Below are positions 11,775 to 64,000 of a stretch of DNA of 64,000 nucleotides, piece by piece. The position numbers and the translations under genes are program-made. The stretch is from contig RQTK01000031.1 in the NCBI GenBank assembly GCA_003991915.1, forward strand, positions 387,615 to 451,614. Reading direction: 5' to 3'. The notes below the pieces were generated by a model that saw nothing but the letters and a program-made list of their open reading frames with translations, was not told the DNA's origin and did not search any database. Source of the DNA: Elysia chlorotica. Taxonomy: Eukaryota > Mollusca > Gastropoda > Plakobranchidae. How positions within the stretch are numbered: position 1 is the stretch's first letter; each line of letters opens with the position of its first letter.

Positions 11775-14700
11775 ATTGTGGGCCAGAGATCTATGGTTCG
11801 AATATCAACTTATAACTCGTCTTCATTTAGGATTTCACATGAGAACTACGAGACATAATAATGAGGGAAAAAAACTACTTGACTTCCAAAAACGTATAAG
11901 TCATATCTCCTGTGATTCATTTACTTTAAGTTTAATTATGAGCGGAGATATTGGGTTTTTGTAAAGTTACAAAAATGGGGAAAATTTGTGACATGATACA
12001 ACAAAGAATGTATACTTATAGAATGGATAAATCACAACTCTACAATTACATCTATTTGGATACCCCAGTGTAAAACTCAGACATGTGCCATTTTGCAAAT
12101 AGTGCAGGAGAGAGAAAATGTGATTTATTTTCGTGTTTATGTGTATTTTGAGCTCTACTTTAAATTTTAATGTTGAGTAAATGGAAAAGTATGTTTTATA
12201 TTTAAAATGTATGTACTTTTCAAGAAATTAGAAACAATAGGTCATATAGAGGATATATAGGGGAATTTGCCTCAAATTTTGTTTGGTGCAAAATTCAGAC
12301 AAATACACCTATCAAAATTTACCACTAGTTTATCAAACTCACATTTCACTATGAACATGTGTTGTTTTTTTCAACTGAACTTTGAGGCACTTTTAATAAT
12401 AAAATACTTAATCAGTGCTGTGTGGCAGATTTTCGCATAACCATGTAAGCTGAGTTTGTACATTTAGTAATAGTAGTAGTACTAGTACATTGTTTTTGAT
12501 GCCTCTACACTTGTAAGACGATCAGGATACCTCTACGTTTATGCTGATAGACTCGGTTATTGAAATAAACCACATCCTTGTGTAATAAATCTGTTCACAT
12601 TAGTTCGTATGCATAAATATGCCAACTTTTCATCCTTGTCCCCATAGATAAGCACAAGTATTTCATGAAACCCTTTGCCATAAAGGCAGAACAAGCATTT
12701 ATTATACGGCCCTTTATGCTTAGGTAGTATGTGAACAACCGTGAAGTCTATTTTGCCACATAGATTATGAATATAGCACATTTACTGGTGGAAGCCTTTT
12801 GAATTCAATTTAAACAAACGAAGTAAACAATTAGAAATGAGACTTTTTAAAGAAACGTTATAAGAATACTATGGAACTGTCCACATAACAAAATCACAAA
12901 AAATGTGTTTATAAATGCATTTACCTTTTAATAGAATTAGAAACACAACATCCAAGTTGTGAAAAAAAAAAAGCGTAAAAAGTTTAAACATCATGAACAA
13001 TACAGCAGAAATAAAACAACACGAAAATCAAAGACATGCTATTTTGACAAATAAAACTGAAGATTCATAATTTTAATTTTTGCTATCTATTTGACACCTT
13101 AAGTTTCTTTGAAAAGAAAATCTAAAAGACAAAAATGAATTATTAGTAACATAGAACGTTGTATGGTGATGGCTTCAAAAAGAGTGGGCATTATTAGGTC
13201 TTTACCTTTTTCTTTTTGTCATGAAAGAGGGCAGTTATGTTGTTTAGATAGTTCACATTATCATTACTGTTAGTTGCCATTGGTCTATACAGTTATCATT
13301 TAACAACAGTAACAAAACTACAAACTCTTCAAATCTACAACAATAGTGGTAAAGAGTTATTTTTTTAAATTTTAAAACAAGCACCATTCATAGAAGTTCA
13401 AAATATTGTCTCACAAGTCACATCAAAACATAAATGGTGGGCACCATTAAACTGATTGAAGTAAAAAATATTGATAAATAGCACATTGAGTACTATGAAT
13501 TCTGTGATCTGTAAATATACATAAATTGTTTCGCAAACTCTGATAATTAGAAAAATGATAATTGATATTAATCAAGAAGTTCATGGGGACGATAATTCTT
13601 GCAGGTGGATGTTGCGTGTGTGTAAAATTTAATGGCTAAATAAACTAAATAAAACAATGTACTTCTGGTTTCGGTTGCATAATTATAGGGGAGAAAGCGG
13701 AATAGTGCGGTTCGAGCATTGAGTCTCTAAATTAGATTTGATTGGGTGTAATCATTTCCATGTCAGTCTCTAAATCCTTAACTCCGACTGGCAAAGAATC
13801 AAAGAAGGCCCATGTGCTTATGTCGTAATTTTGCACTATATACCTTCCTTTTATTCAGATGCAAATTCCGACATGATATCATAGTGGAATTCACTCCTCA
13901 GTTTTTGAAAGACAATCGGTGTGCAAGACTTCGGAGACTATTTTATTTTAAAAAAAAAAAACGAATTTCGAAAAATTGGCGTATGTCGGAGTCTTACACT
14001 GATGTATCGTTTGGATCAATTAAGACCAGTGGTAACTGATAATGTGTGAAACAATGCATGATAAAGCAGTCACTAACTGGAATAACGGACAAAAATCTCA
14101 ACAAGTGTATTTTAACATAATGGAATGTTTCAAAAACAAACAAACGGAAAAAAAGGTGTGACTGTGATACTTCCCTTTTCAATTTCGTGCCATGGTGTTG
14201 TTCCTTGCCCAAGTATACGAGTTGCATGAATTATAAGACAAAAGGTGCAACTGCAAGTCTATTTGACTTTTACACTAAAAAGAGATCAATTTTTTGAAAA
14301 AAAATCACACAACCTGTTACATGTATGAAAGAAAAACAAAAAAAATAGCAACAAACAAGAAAACCCCATCAACCCCATGATATCTTGAATAGCTATGCTA
14401 ATTGCTATGATATGGAAACATTATGATTGACAACGTGTATAGGCCCTCTTTTATAAACTTAAAAGTTATTGAAATCATCCTGTTATGATTCCTTGTCAGG
14501 CAAATCGAGTAAAAATGGCTGAGTTTTATTTTCGGACCTTTTTACAAAAAAAAAACAAAACAAAAATTAAAAAAAAAACAAAACAACAAACGAATACTAG
14601 TGTATTATAATTATGTACTATAAAAGGAGTTTGGCATCTCTAGAATTTAAAGGAAAACGATAGAGATAGTAAACAATCAAAATCACACATACATACACGT

Positions 14701-15670
14701 TTAATTACAGAATCACTGTAAACATTAATCCAGTCCGATAGAGATAATATTCGCGGTTACATGATTGTTAACGTTACTGTGTCAAATGGACGAAAATCAA
14801 TGAAGCTTCGAGAAACAACTGGACTGCGACAGACAGGCTATCACTGCTTAGGACGTCAAAATAACATCATTATTGCTTTACATTGACAATTGGCGGTCCT
14901 ACCTATCTATAGTTCATATTTATAGCTATCCCCGTTGGACCTCCCTTTTGACTTTTTGCAGATTATGCTTCACAGTATCCTTTGTTGGACACTGCCATCT
15001 CCATCTCCGTATATTTGTTCTTTGTAAGAACTAAGAGAGAAGCTATCCTCTACTACTAGTCTAGCATCTTTGAAGTTCCAGTATCCTCGATATTATATCC
15101 TTTCGGATATGATTACAACCCATGGTGATATATCTAGACTCTAAATCTACGTCTAAAATAAGGACATGTGGATTTTAAAATATGTCGGTGCGGTGTGATT
15201 TACATAGTTACTACAATCTATATTAGAATTAGAATCTAGTCTAGACTTAATAAAGAGTAGATTTAATATAATCAAATTCCTACAAAAATTGTCATCTTGT
15301 CATTGGTTGTTTACTGGCTTTAAATAATTATTTTCACTATTAAAGAAAACCATGATTAATGGGTAGTTTTACGTTTCAAAATGTGTTTGGCTCGTGTTTC
15401 TAACAATGTTTACTGAGGAAAGAGGGCGTTACCCGAGCCGCTGTCCGCGTAAAAAAACATATGGGGTGCTGTAAATAGGCCGAGGACCCTTTTTGTGCAA
15501 TAAAGATTTAATAGGTATTGAATCGTGTAACCGATCGATACGCAGCTTCCCTCTTTTTGAAACCATGGTATGCTCCTGCCAAGAACGTTACGCACAATGT
15601 TTTGTAATTCGAAAAGTTTGAAAACGATAAAGCCCTGCATTTACTTGAGGGATCAGTCACCGAATTTAGG
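11775..15670. other. Intergenic DNA, nothing recognised
   Basis: AT-rich sequence between SEC20 and HTRA2. Small open frames (for example 12781-12557 minus and 13812-14039 plus) show no known motifs, no plausible splice context and no repeat copy in the window. TCTAGA-rich DNA appears at 15125-15250. Confidence 0.5.
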
Positions 15671-15673
15671 TAC

Positions 15674-15755
15674 CACAGGCACACTATGCACTCAGGCGAT
15701 AATAATGCAGGCCTACACCCACAGGCACACTATGCACTCAGGCGATAATAATGTA
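15674..15755. repeat. 46-bp tandem repeat, two units
   Basis: A unit starting CACAGGCACACTATGCACTC is repeated head to tail from 15674 and 15720 (second copy partial). No function is evident. Confidence 0.85.
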
Positions 15756-16114
15756 GGCAGCTAGCCACTAACGTATGCTCTGGATGAACCCTCATCTGTG
15801 ACATAAATAATACAGGGTAATTTGCATACTAGGAAAACCACGTTTATTTACGTTATGGCTCATGCTAACGGCCTGTTTTCTAGGAATCAAAACGTGACGG
15901 AGTAAATTTTGAACGTGGAATAACACCGTTTACGTCCCGAATAGAAGCCTGCCGCTTTATCTCTTGAACCAGCCCCCTCACCACGTAATATCCAGGGTAC
16001 TCTAACTAATCCATTTTAGCAAAGGGGTATGCATGCTGCTATTGCTGCATAATTACTTCGTCTATGGGTTTTACCGAGACAGGGGAAATGGCTAGTTTCG
16101 GTATATTCCGCCCC

Positions 16115-16208
16115 GCAGTAACCTCGTAGATCAGTTGACACTTCCACTCGTCAATGTTTGTGCAGTAACCTCGTAGATCAGTTGACACTTCCACTCGTCA
16201 ATGTTTGT
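16115..16208. repeat. 47-bp exact tandem duplication upstream of HTRA2
   Basis: GCAGTAACCTCGTAGATCAG begins two identical 47-bp units, 16115-16161 and 16162-16208. It ends only 92 bp before the HTRA2 start codon, so it probably lies in the promoter or 5' UTR. Confidence 0.9.
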
Positions 16209-16300
16209 CAACATACAAATTACGGTGCGTTTTGTTGAATCGTTACGTAGAGTTGTTCTAGATCATCTTTTATCATATATATGTTTAATGTTTGAACAAA

Positions 16301-26111
<9,811 letters not shown>

Positions 26112-26142
26112 ATGCTTAAAGTAATAAGCATAATTAATTTTG

Positions 26143-26148
26143 AATAAA
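26143..26148 (+). promoter_or_regulatory. HTRA2: Poly(A) signal of HTRA2
   Basis: AATAAA 32 bp after the HTRA2 stop codon. Another near 26206 could be an alternative. Confidence 0.6.
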
Positions 26149-26149
26149 G

Positions 26150-27778
26150 CATGAACGCACCATCAAGTTTTGTTTATGAAAATAACTCTGTTCAACAGCA
26201 TAAGAAAATAAATCGTCTTGCATCAAAATCAAATGAAGAAACAGCTGTTTTTTTAATCTTTTTTTTTTTTTAATTAAAAAAAATTTTTTTTTTAATACAA
26301 ATTCTCCTCTGTTTTTCTTTATGACTATTGGGACTCTAAATAACTGTCACAGTGAGATTTCTCCTTTTCTTAGCTCCTCTGAATAAACTATCTGTATTTT
26401 CTGAGGAAAATGCAATTCTTTGGTTTTTCAGCTATCAGGAAAAAAAATGTCTACAGTTGAATTCACACTTAGGGGTTGATATTATAACATCAAATACAAA
26501 AATAAATTGTCTTATCGGAGGAAAGTTTTTGAAAATTATAATTGTTGAGGTGCAAAAGTGTTCTGTATTGAATCAACTATTTTTGTAACAAAGCTCACCT
26601 AAAAAAAAATGAAATGCATTTCAATATATAAACCCCGTACCTGAACAACTACCAGAGGTCACAGCACACATTGAAATTCTTCACCGGTGTACCATTTTTT
26701 TTTGTTGGGAAAGGGGGGGATTGCAGCATTTTTTAAAGAACCTATTATAAATCATGAATACCACAGTTCTTTAATCTGCATATGGTTTGATACTGAATGT
26801 AACAGTTGTACAAGTGTGTAATTGGCTCTCTTTGTTTGAATAACTTTTATATGACTATGACTGTATGAGCCTCATTGTTGATGTGGTCTCTCAGGGCACC
26901 CTTACCCCTTCCTTCGTAGCTAATGAGCACATTGCATTAAACACGAAGCACTTTTCCAGGCTTGTGAACTTTTCTAATACAGTCTTCAAGGGAGACGGTA
27001 AAATCTTTCACCTGAACTTGTTCGTTGAGCCAATTCAAATTAAATTTATTTTTTACTGCTCTGTCAATTTCCTTCACTAGTGCTGATTCCTTTTTATGAA
27101 GTTGACGGATATCCATTTTTTAAGTCCAACTTCACGCCAAAGGTCTTAAATCCAAAATATTTTGAGAGATGAAGATCTTCTCCAAAAGTTTTTAGGCCTT
27201 CAACTTCAACGGCATGTAGATTCTAGATCTAAATCTAAGTGGAAATATTCCATGTCAAGCTTTAGTTGGCTTAGTGTGCTTCGTTGTGTCACTTACTATA
27301 TCTAGATCTATTAGACTATATTAAATAATTGATCAATCTTAACCGAGCGCAAGAAGTGTAAACTAAACCATTGAGACACTTTTAAATTTCATGGTGTTTA
27401 ATGTCTCCTTAAGTGCAAAACACATTCTAAAAGAAGGCAACAGAATTAACTTACACAACGCGGAGAAAGCGAAGCGCCAGAAAGAGAGACCGCGTGGATT
27501 TGGGAGGCAAAAGTGTAGTAGAGGGTTGGCGAGTCAAGAAGATAGGTAAAAGAGAGGGAAAGTAGTGGCGACATAGACTAATCATATGTCGCTTTCTTTC
27601 TGCTCGCAATTTTATACTCTCCCAATGCAACATAGGCGTCTACACCAAATTTTTACAATTAATAGCAATGGCGAAGGCTCAAGATCTATAACTTGCACAT
27701 GTTTTTGTCTCCTAAGATCCCGGGAGCTTGTCCATAGAAAGGTCTATAGATCGCTAAGATTATTACCTTCTCTGAAAT
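26150..27778. other. Intergenic DNA, nothing recognised
   Basis: AT-rich sequence after HTRA2. Open frames at 26352-26588 and 26865-27080 have no motifs. TCTAGATC-type repeats occur at 27225-27310. Confidence 0.45.
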
Positions 27779-28935
27779 AGGTTAGAAGGGACAGCCACAA
27801 ACCTAGGTCTAGCTGAGACCAACAGATAAGACAAGTAGACAAAGACACATTTTTAGACTGATGACATGGACGGGGATCGAAGCACACTGGTCTTCGCCTT
27901 GGCAAGGCGATGGGTGCCGAGTAGAAGATGCGGGTTCGATCCCCGTCCATGTCATCAGTCTAAAAATGCGTCTTTGTCACGTAATACATGTAAAAGTAGA
28001 ACTGAAGATGATCAGAATGACTAATGATTTTTTTTTAATGGCAGTCAGAGCCGATGTGAATTTTGTAGACCCCTGATTTACACTTTATTTTTAATTTCAT
28101 CTTTTTTTTTCCCCCACCTAAAGTATAATTGTTTTAAAAAATCCACTTTCATTTTCCATCTCGCCTGTATCTTCAGGACCAAAAAAAAAAAGAAGACCAG
28201 TGTGCTTAACCACTCTGCCATCGGCTTTCACAAAAATGAAAGCTCCTGTCAGAGGGCTTTACACACGGCTTGCCTTGACTGAGAATTCGTACTTTGCTGA
28301 GTTAGACCTGTCCAAGTTTTTATTACAGAACGTGAACAAACTAGTTTCTCTATAGGATCCCGAAGTATTCATGTTAGCCAGAATAAATAATAGAATTATG
28401 ATACAGAGAAGCAGGCCAACAACTAAGCAGGCCAACAACTATAGAGGCTTTAAAGACTGAGTAAGACCAGAACGTGACCAAATAATGATGCAAGCGACTG
28501 AGGGAATAAGGTGAAAATAGGTTAGAAGGGACAGCCACAAACCTAGGTCTAGCTGAGACCAACAGATAAGACAAGTAGACAAAGACACATTTTTAGACTG
28601 ATGACATGGACGGGGATCGAACCCGCACACTGGTCTTCGCCTTGGCAAGGCGATGGGTGCCGAGTAGAAGGTGCGGGTTCGATCCCCGTCCATGTCATCA
28701 GTCTAAAAATGTGTCTTTGTCACGTAATACATGTAAAAGTAGAACTGAAGATGATCAGAATGACTAATGATTTTTTTTAATGGCAGTCAGAGCCGATGTG
28801 AATTTTGTAGACCCCTGATTTACACTTTATTTTTAATTTCATCTTTTTTTTTCCCCCACCTAAAGTATAATTGTTTTAAAAAATCCACTTTCATTTTCCA
28901 TCTCGCCTGTATCTTCAGGACCAAAAAAAAAAGTT
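27779..28935. repeat. Duplicated element with tRNA-like palindrome
   Basis: Two nearly identical copies, 27779-28187 and 28519-28933, in the same orientation. Each contains a long palindrome around a tRNA-like B box (GGTTCGATCCCCGTCC). In copy 2 the arms are about 50 bp and perfectly complementary (from 28579 to about 28730, loop near 28630-28670); in copy 1 one arm lost a few bases. Between the copies, GACCAGTGTGCTTAACCACT at 28197 is the reverse complement of a tRNA-Leu/Ser-like A-box region (TGGCAGAGTGGTTAAG). This suggests a fold-back derived from a tRNA-headed SINE. Confidence 0.75.
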
Positions 28936-29939
28936 CCCTCCATCAAGCAATTAAGTTTTTGGTGAAAAAAAGACAAATAAATACATGTATTTGATTTTAT
29001 TCCAAATTTAAATTTAATGCCAAATTCAACATCTTAAGTTACAGAATGCATGTACATGTATATTCAAATAATCAAGCTTTCACAAGAATGAGAATATACG
29101 AAAAATCTCCTTTGGGCTTCAAAGACAAGGATCACAATTTTCAATCATCCTGCTACTTGTTTTTTTTGTGTGTAAGCAAATTTCAAGTAATTGATACCAC
29201 TTCAGCTAAATTTTTCAAAGCTTCAAAAGACAAAACAGGAGTGCTGTAAATAAGCAAATTTAATATTTTAAGTGAACTGCTTATAGGCTTTTCTTGAGGC
29301 AACAAAAGACTTTATTAAAAAGTAAGAATATAAACACGGTAAAAACCAATAACGATAGTCTAAATTAGTCAAAGTAATAATCACATCCTGCAACTTAAAA
29401 AAAATTTTGATTTCTTCTTCATATCTCTCTATTTAAAAAACAAACAAACAACATAATTTGTAACAAAGTTTGAAGGTTAAAAATATGTAACAGCCAGACA
29501 TAATCAATGTCCTGAAAATTGAACTCAACACAACTATTGATGCCTTCCATAAAGGAACATTATATTTCAGAGCTAAAAGAAAACAATTGATCTTTTACTC
29601 CTTGGAATTGAGGAACCTCCAATCCTCCCAAACACAATACACATACATATACATGGGTGCAAGTTTGCCAGCTGTGGTCGGCCTGCCAGCCAATCACGAC
29701 GATCGATGGATGCTGCCGATCAATTCCGATCTTTCCGGTAGATAAAGAAACATTTTTGTAAAATTCCGAAGTAAATCTCGGACGATTTTAACTGAGAATA
29801 ATATTAATAATCAAATGCGTTTCTGGTTTTGCAGTCTTATCGAATAAAATGTAGAATAATCGACATGCCGATAGATGAATAACGTTTTGTATACTAACCA
29901 ATTGGTATTATATATCGATACTCATTATCATTCATGAAG

Positions 29940-32118
29940 ATTATGAATGAAACATCGAATTCCCTCCGTTCATGGCGTGCAGTTTGTAGCTAGCATTCTC
30001 ACATGCGCTTAAGACTTGGTCTCTTTCCACGTCCTTGTCATCAATACATGCGATTGGTTCTACATTGTCGAAATCTAGGTCCAGAGCCTTTTTGATCAAA
30101 TAGATTATTTGGTTTTGATCCCAGATAATAATACTGAGCATTAATATATATTGACTTTCTGACTCTGAAGTGTGTTAACATGTTTACAGACACATATCTA
30201 GTCTAGATCTAGAATAGATATCATTATATGCAATTGTTCTCTACTTCACCGAGACTATGTCTAGATTAGATTCTTCTCAATCAAATATTTTGCAGATCTA
30301 GATCTTAATTCCTGGACCCTAGTTTTAATACTGTGTATCCTTGTTTAGATCTAGACTTAACAAATCTGATATATAGTATAACTAAATCCAAGTGTGTTTC
30401 ATCGTGTGTACAACAATAATCTTGATAAGATCTAGACTGTAGCTAGGATTTTAGGAACAAACTCAATCTCGTGCCAGCCAGATTTAGATTGTTTTTACAT
30501 AGAGGACTAGTCTAATAGAGAGATGCGAGACAAAGTTCTAGACTAGAAACTAGTATCTAGCCTGGACGGTTCTGATATATTTTAATTATCTTGTATCTAG
30601 AGATTTTTAGTAAATTATTTCAAGATCTAGTATTGCAAAGTTTATTGAAACTGGGAGTGGGAGGGATACCTCAAAATCGATGTTGATTTTAACGGTAAAC
30701 CCATTAGGAATAGATGGCAGTGGTGATGGATGGAAGAGATATCAGATTGTGTGGTGCAAAAAACTTGTTGAAGCAGGCCAGTGCTACTGTACTGTGTGTT
30801 GGAAAACAATCATCTACGGAAGCTCTGGAAAGAAAACTTGAAAGAAGGAATGCCAATCTGGACAATTATGGAGCAACCTCAGCTACAACCCTTACAAAGA
30901 ACAGTTTGCAGGACACAGGCAACGAATTTAAAGATGTGCTTTCTCTTTTCCTGGCAGAGAACTGACTTCCATTTTCACTGGGTCCTGAGCTTCTAAAACT
31001 CACAGAGACCAAGCAAGGACACAACTGCTCTCATGACCATGCTATCAAGAAGCATTCATTGACTCATTCACGTCGGATTATGAATGAAACATCGAATTCC
31101 CTCCGTTCATGGCTTGCAGTTTGTAGCTAGCATTCTCACATGCGCTTAAGACTTGGTCTCTTTCCACGTCCTTGTCATCAATACATGCGATTGGTTCTAC
31201 ATTGTCGAAATCTAGGTCCAGAGCCTTTTTGATCAAATAGATTATTTGGTTTTGATCCCAGATAATAATACTGAGCATTAATATATATTGACTTTCTGAC
31301 TCTGAAGTGTGTTAACATGTTTACAGACACATATCTAGTCTAGATCTAGAATAGATATCATTATATGCAATTGTTCTCTACTTCACATTTAGTATCATAC
31401 ATTAGATTCCAAGTGTGTTTCATCGTGTGTACAGACAATAATCTTGATAAGATCTAGATCTAAACTGTAACTAGGAACAAACTCAATCTTGTGCCAGCCA
31501 GATTTAGATTGTTTTTACATAGAGGACTAGTCTAATAGAGAGATGTGAGACAAAGTTCTAGACTAGAAACTAGTATCTAGCCTGGACGGTTCTGATATAT
31601 TTTAAGTATCTTGTATCCAGAACACCATAAATCTAGAATCTAGAGATTTTTAGTAAATTATTTCAAGATCTAGTATTGCAAAGTTTATTGAAACTGGGAG
31701 TGGGAGGGATACCTCAAAATCGATGTTGATTTTAACGGTAAACCCATTAGGAATAGATGGCAGTGGTTATGGATGGAAGAGATATCAGATTGTGGGGTGC
31801 AAAAAACTTGTTGAAGCAGGCCAGTGCTACTGTACTGTGTGTTGGAAAACAATCATCTACGGAAGCTCTGGAAAGAAAACTTGAAAGAAGCATGGCAATC
31901 TGGACAATTATAGAAAGCCTGTCCAGAGTTTCTAGCTCTGCACAAAACTTTATGGAGCAACCTCAGCTACAACCCTTACAAAGAACAGTTTGCAGGACAC
32001 AGGCAACGAAATTAAAGATGTGCTTTCTCTTTTCCTGGCAGAGAACTGCCTTCCATTTTCACTGGGTCCTGAGCTTCTAAAACTCACATAGACCAAGCAA
32101 GGACACAACTGCTCTCAA
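29940..32118. repeat. Internal 1.1-kb tandem duplication in the hAT-like element
   Basis: Unit 1 (29940-31034) and unit 2 (31077-32118) are close copies with several small indels. One is a 58-bp-scale difference near 31900, where unit 2 keeps transposase sequence missing from unit 1. Both keep the same 66-codon minus-strand frame (30141-29941 and 31278-31078) with one replacement, His to Gln. Confidence 0.85.
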
Positions 32119-32167
32119 CAGCACCACCCTATCTCACCAGTCAGCTACCTACATCACATCACATGGT

Positions 32168-32542
32168 GTGGGCAAGACCATCAGAAATGTATTGCGGTCT
32201 AAACTACAAGATTTTTTTTTCTCTCTCAACATTGACGAGGCGACAAATAATGCTGGAAATAAATTCCTAAATATTATCCAGTACTATGATGACGAAGAAG
32301 AGGAGGTAAAGACGCAACTGTTGGGAACACGAGAAATCAACCTCGCCAACGCTGAAAATATTACGTCTGCTGTTGGTGACATCTTAAACCAACTGAAGCT
32401 GTCATGGGAACACGTAGTGTCGGTGACAATGGACAATTGCAATGAAATAAAAGGTAAAAAAGGCATAGACTGTAATTCAACCATCAAGGTGGGAGGGAGG
32501 GTGACATGGACTGTGATAGGACACTTTTTTTCAGCTGGTTAA
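32168..32542 (+). pseudogene. hAT/ZBED-like transposase fragment
   Basis: A 124-codon open stretch with FFFSLNIDEATNN, an acidic DDEEEEVKTQLLGTREINLAN and LSWEHVVSVTMDNCNEIKGK, in the order found in hAT-related transposases. It ends prematurely after GKKGI and has no continuing C-terminal dimerisation region. Inactive. Confidence 0.65.
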
Positions 32543-33576
32543 CTGAAGTACCGTAGGACTATTATGACTGATGAGGATTACTAATGTAATAGGGAAAGTA
32601 TTGGCTGACAAGACCCAGTGATAAATCTGCTTGATGTTACAGTATTATATTAACCATTTCAATCATTCATGCTTGGCCTTGTGGTGAGGAATAACACTCA
32701 AAAAAGAAAGGTAGAATCGGGAGAAGAGTTGTAAAATGTAGGGACCATATTCACTACGTTTAGGGGGTTCCGGTGGGGGGACAGCTGGATACTGTATACT
32801 TGCAAGCCAATGCTGAGCTCAGACCTTTCCTTGCAAGCCAAACTGATTTGGCCTGCTTGCACCCATGCATATAATCATCTTTGAAACTCTTACTAGCTTT
32901 AATCACTAATCAATAAAAAAAAGAAAATTCTAAACGCCAGAATTTTAATTGACTGAATTTTGAAAAAAAAAAATGTCCACCTTGATAAACAGTTGGGAAT
33001 AGAGAAAATATTTACATTCTGAAAGGGAAAAAAAAAGTTCCATTACAATACATTCTAGCACAATATGGCTTCTGCGATTCTCTAAGGTGTCTCAAAGTCA
33101 AATACAAATGATAAAACACCCAGGACTCGTTCATTCCCAAAAACAAGTTAGTGGCTCCATTTACCTATAACTAGATGATGCAGAGTCATAATTCTCTTTC
33201 TTTCCCAAAACACACCTTTGCTCAAGAGCCACCCTCTCTCACACTCTGGTTACACAAGGTTTGTCTCTTTGATCTTCTATAAGTATACTGTTCATCAGGT
33301 GTTTGTTCACTGCAGTATCTATTCTCCCTCCACTGCCTTTTTATCATTTTTCAGTCCACCCTTGTAAATGATGTCATTTTTATAATATTGTAGAGGTAAA
33401 TAATTATTCCTTGCCAATAACAGATCTTTTGTAATTTGCATTTAAACTATCGTAAATGAGGAACGTTGTGAGCTTGCAAATACCTTTAATTTAATGGATC
33501 TCTGAGATGTTTTACCTAAGACAAAGAGGAAGAAAACTTGGGAATTAATTTCTGTTTTTTTTTTTTAAGCGCAGTG

Positions 33577-33582
33577 TTTATT
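33577..33582 (-). promoter_or_regulatory. Candidate poly(A) signal of the minus-strand gene
   Basis: TTTATT on the plus strand (AATAAA on minus), about 125 bp after the stop codon at 33706. Confidence 0.4.
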
Positions 33583-33705
33583 TAGGTGGACAGTAAATAA
33601 TTCTCCACGAGAATTGACCTTATGATAGAGTTATTGCCAATAATGTGTCTGCCATTTTTTTGTTTGTTTGTTTGTTTTTGGGTGTTAGTATAAATAATAT
33701 GTCTT

Positions 33706-63665
<29,960 letters not shown>

Positions 63666-64000
63666 CTATGCATTGAAAATCAAAGCAAAAAGTACTGTAG
63701 AACAGTTTGAACTTAATATAGTGACAATGCAACAGTTCAAAACCATTTCTCTTTATCATGAACAGTATTGTCTATTGTTTCTTTCCAAATTTTCAAAACT
63801 AAAAAAACCAGTTCACCAAAAATATTTTTATTAGTTCTCAACTTTTTGTCTTAGAGGGTGCATATCAGGAGAGTACAAGGTATCTATGTTCTGGTACATA
63901 CTGATATAATATAGGGTATATATATGGCTAACAGGAATATTTGAGAATGATTCTTTCCTTACAAAATAAAATATGCAAAGAAAGTTCACCATGTTCGAAA
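63666..64000. other. Intron or upstream DNA, nothing recognised
   Basis: Lies 5' of the first visible exon of the minus-strand gene. The exon at 63590-63665 starts in mid-codon, so more exons must lie beyond the window. Confidence 0.5.

Larger units (their letters stand above)
29653..32866 (+). mobile_element. Degenerate hAT-like DNA transposon
   Basis: About 3.2 kb with 12-bp inverted ends CATGGGTGCAAG (29653 and 32866 sides). The transposase relic on the plus strand includes SLNIDEATNNAGNKFLNIIQ and VVSVTMDNCNEIKGKKG (32168-32542). These resemble the DDE core of ZBED/hAT-type transposases with its SxNIDEATN and LMDNC motifs. An upstream piece at 31757-31900 (MAVVMDGRDIRL) is in a different frame. 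No clear 8-bp target duplication is seen. The class call is moderately supported. Confidence 0.55.

Noticed and set aside
12557..12781. 74-codon minus-strand frame
   Set aside because: No recognised family and no neighbouring exons in phase.
16292..16300. HTRA2 start three codons upstream
   Set aside because: That codon is TTG; the ATG at 16301 is the natural animal start.
27860..27960. Functional tRNA gene
   Set aside because: The B box is present on both strands because of a palindrome. No proper acceptor stem or anticodon arm with matching A box exists in one orientation.

Overview
This is a window of an AT-rich, intron-rich animal genome. Long introns packed with SINEs, LINEs, MITEs and microsatellites, the repeated TCTAGATC motif, a tRNA-derived SINE with a (CCAA)n tail, and a Gypsy protease of the 'RDAGC(D/S)GVVV' type suggest a mollusc, most likely a gastropod. 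That taxonomic call is inference. No prokaryotic, viral or organellar gene block is present.

Layout. (1) 1-2201: no gene recognised. (2) 2202-10227, plus strand: a complete six-exon gene for the ER-Golgi Qb-SNARE SEC20/BNIP1 (226 aa). Its introns carry a hAT-like MITE, a Gypsy gag-protease relic, SINE pieces and a 2.9-kb 5'-truncated LINE with its own target-site duplication. A SINE sits inside that LINE and a 620-bp tandem duplication copied it. (3) 10228-16300: 3' UTR and intergenic DNA with simple repeats and two short tandem duplications upstream of the next gene. (4) 16301-26111, plus strand: a complete seven-exon gene for mitochondrial serine protease HTRA2/Omi (482 aa). The catalytic serine lies on a 33-bp exon next to a long (ATT)n tract, and a tandem duplication has left a broken extra copy of the exon with the catalytic histidine. 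(5) 26112-33705: intergenic, with a duplicated palindromic tRNA-like element and a 3.2-kb hAT-like transposon that is itself internally duplicated. (6) 33706-63665, minus strand: at least 22 phase-compatible exons of one large gene (more than 1,300 codons; the 5' end lies beyond the window). Its product was not recognised. It has a membrane segment near the visible N-terminal part, a charged middle, a coiled coil and two C-terminal membrane segments. One 61-codon exon is duplicated in frame. The introns hold pogo-like MITEs, LINE, piggyBac and Penelope-like relics, and a repeat family that carries trinucleotide microsatellites.

The three genes do not form a pathway. SEC20 works in retrograde Golgi-to-ER fusion, HTRA2 in mitochondrial quality control, and the third is an unknown membrane protein. 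What unites the window is a recurrent pattern of tandem duplication, in six places, three of which touch coding exons or a coding mobile element. All exon boundaries were read by eye from GT-AG signals, reading phase and remembered family similarity. No alignment or search was run.
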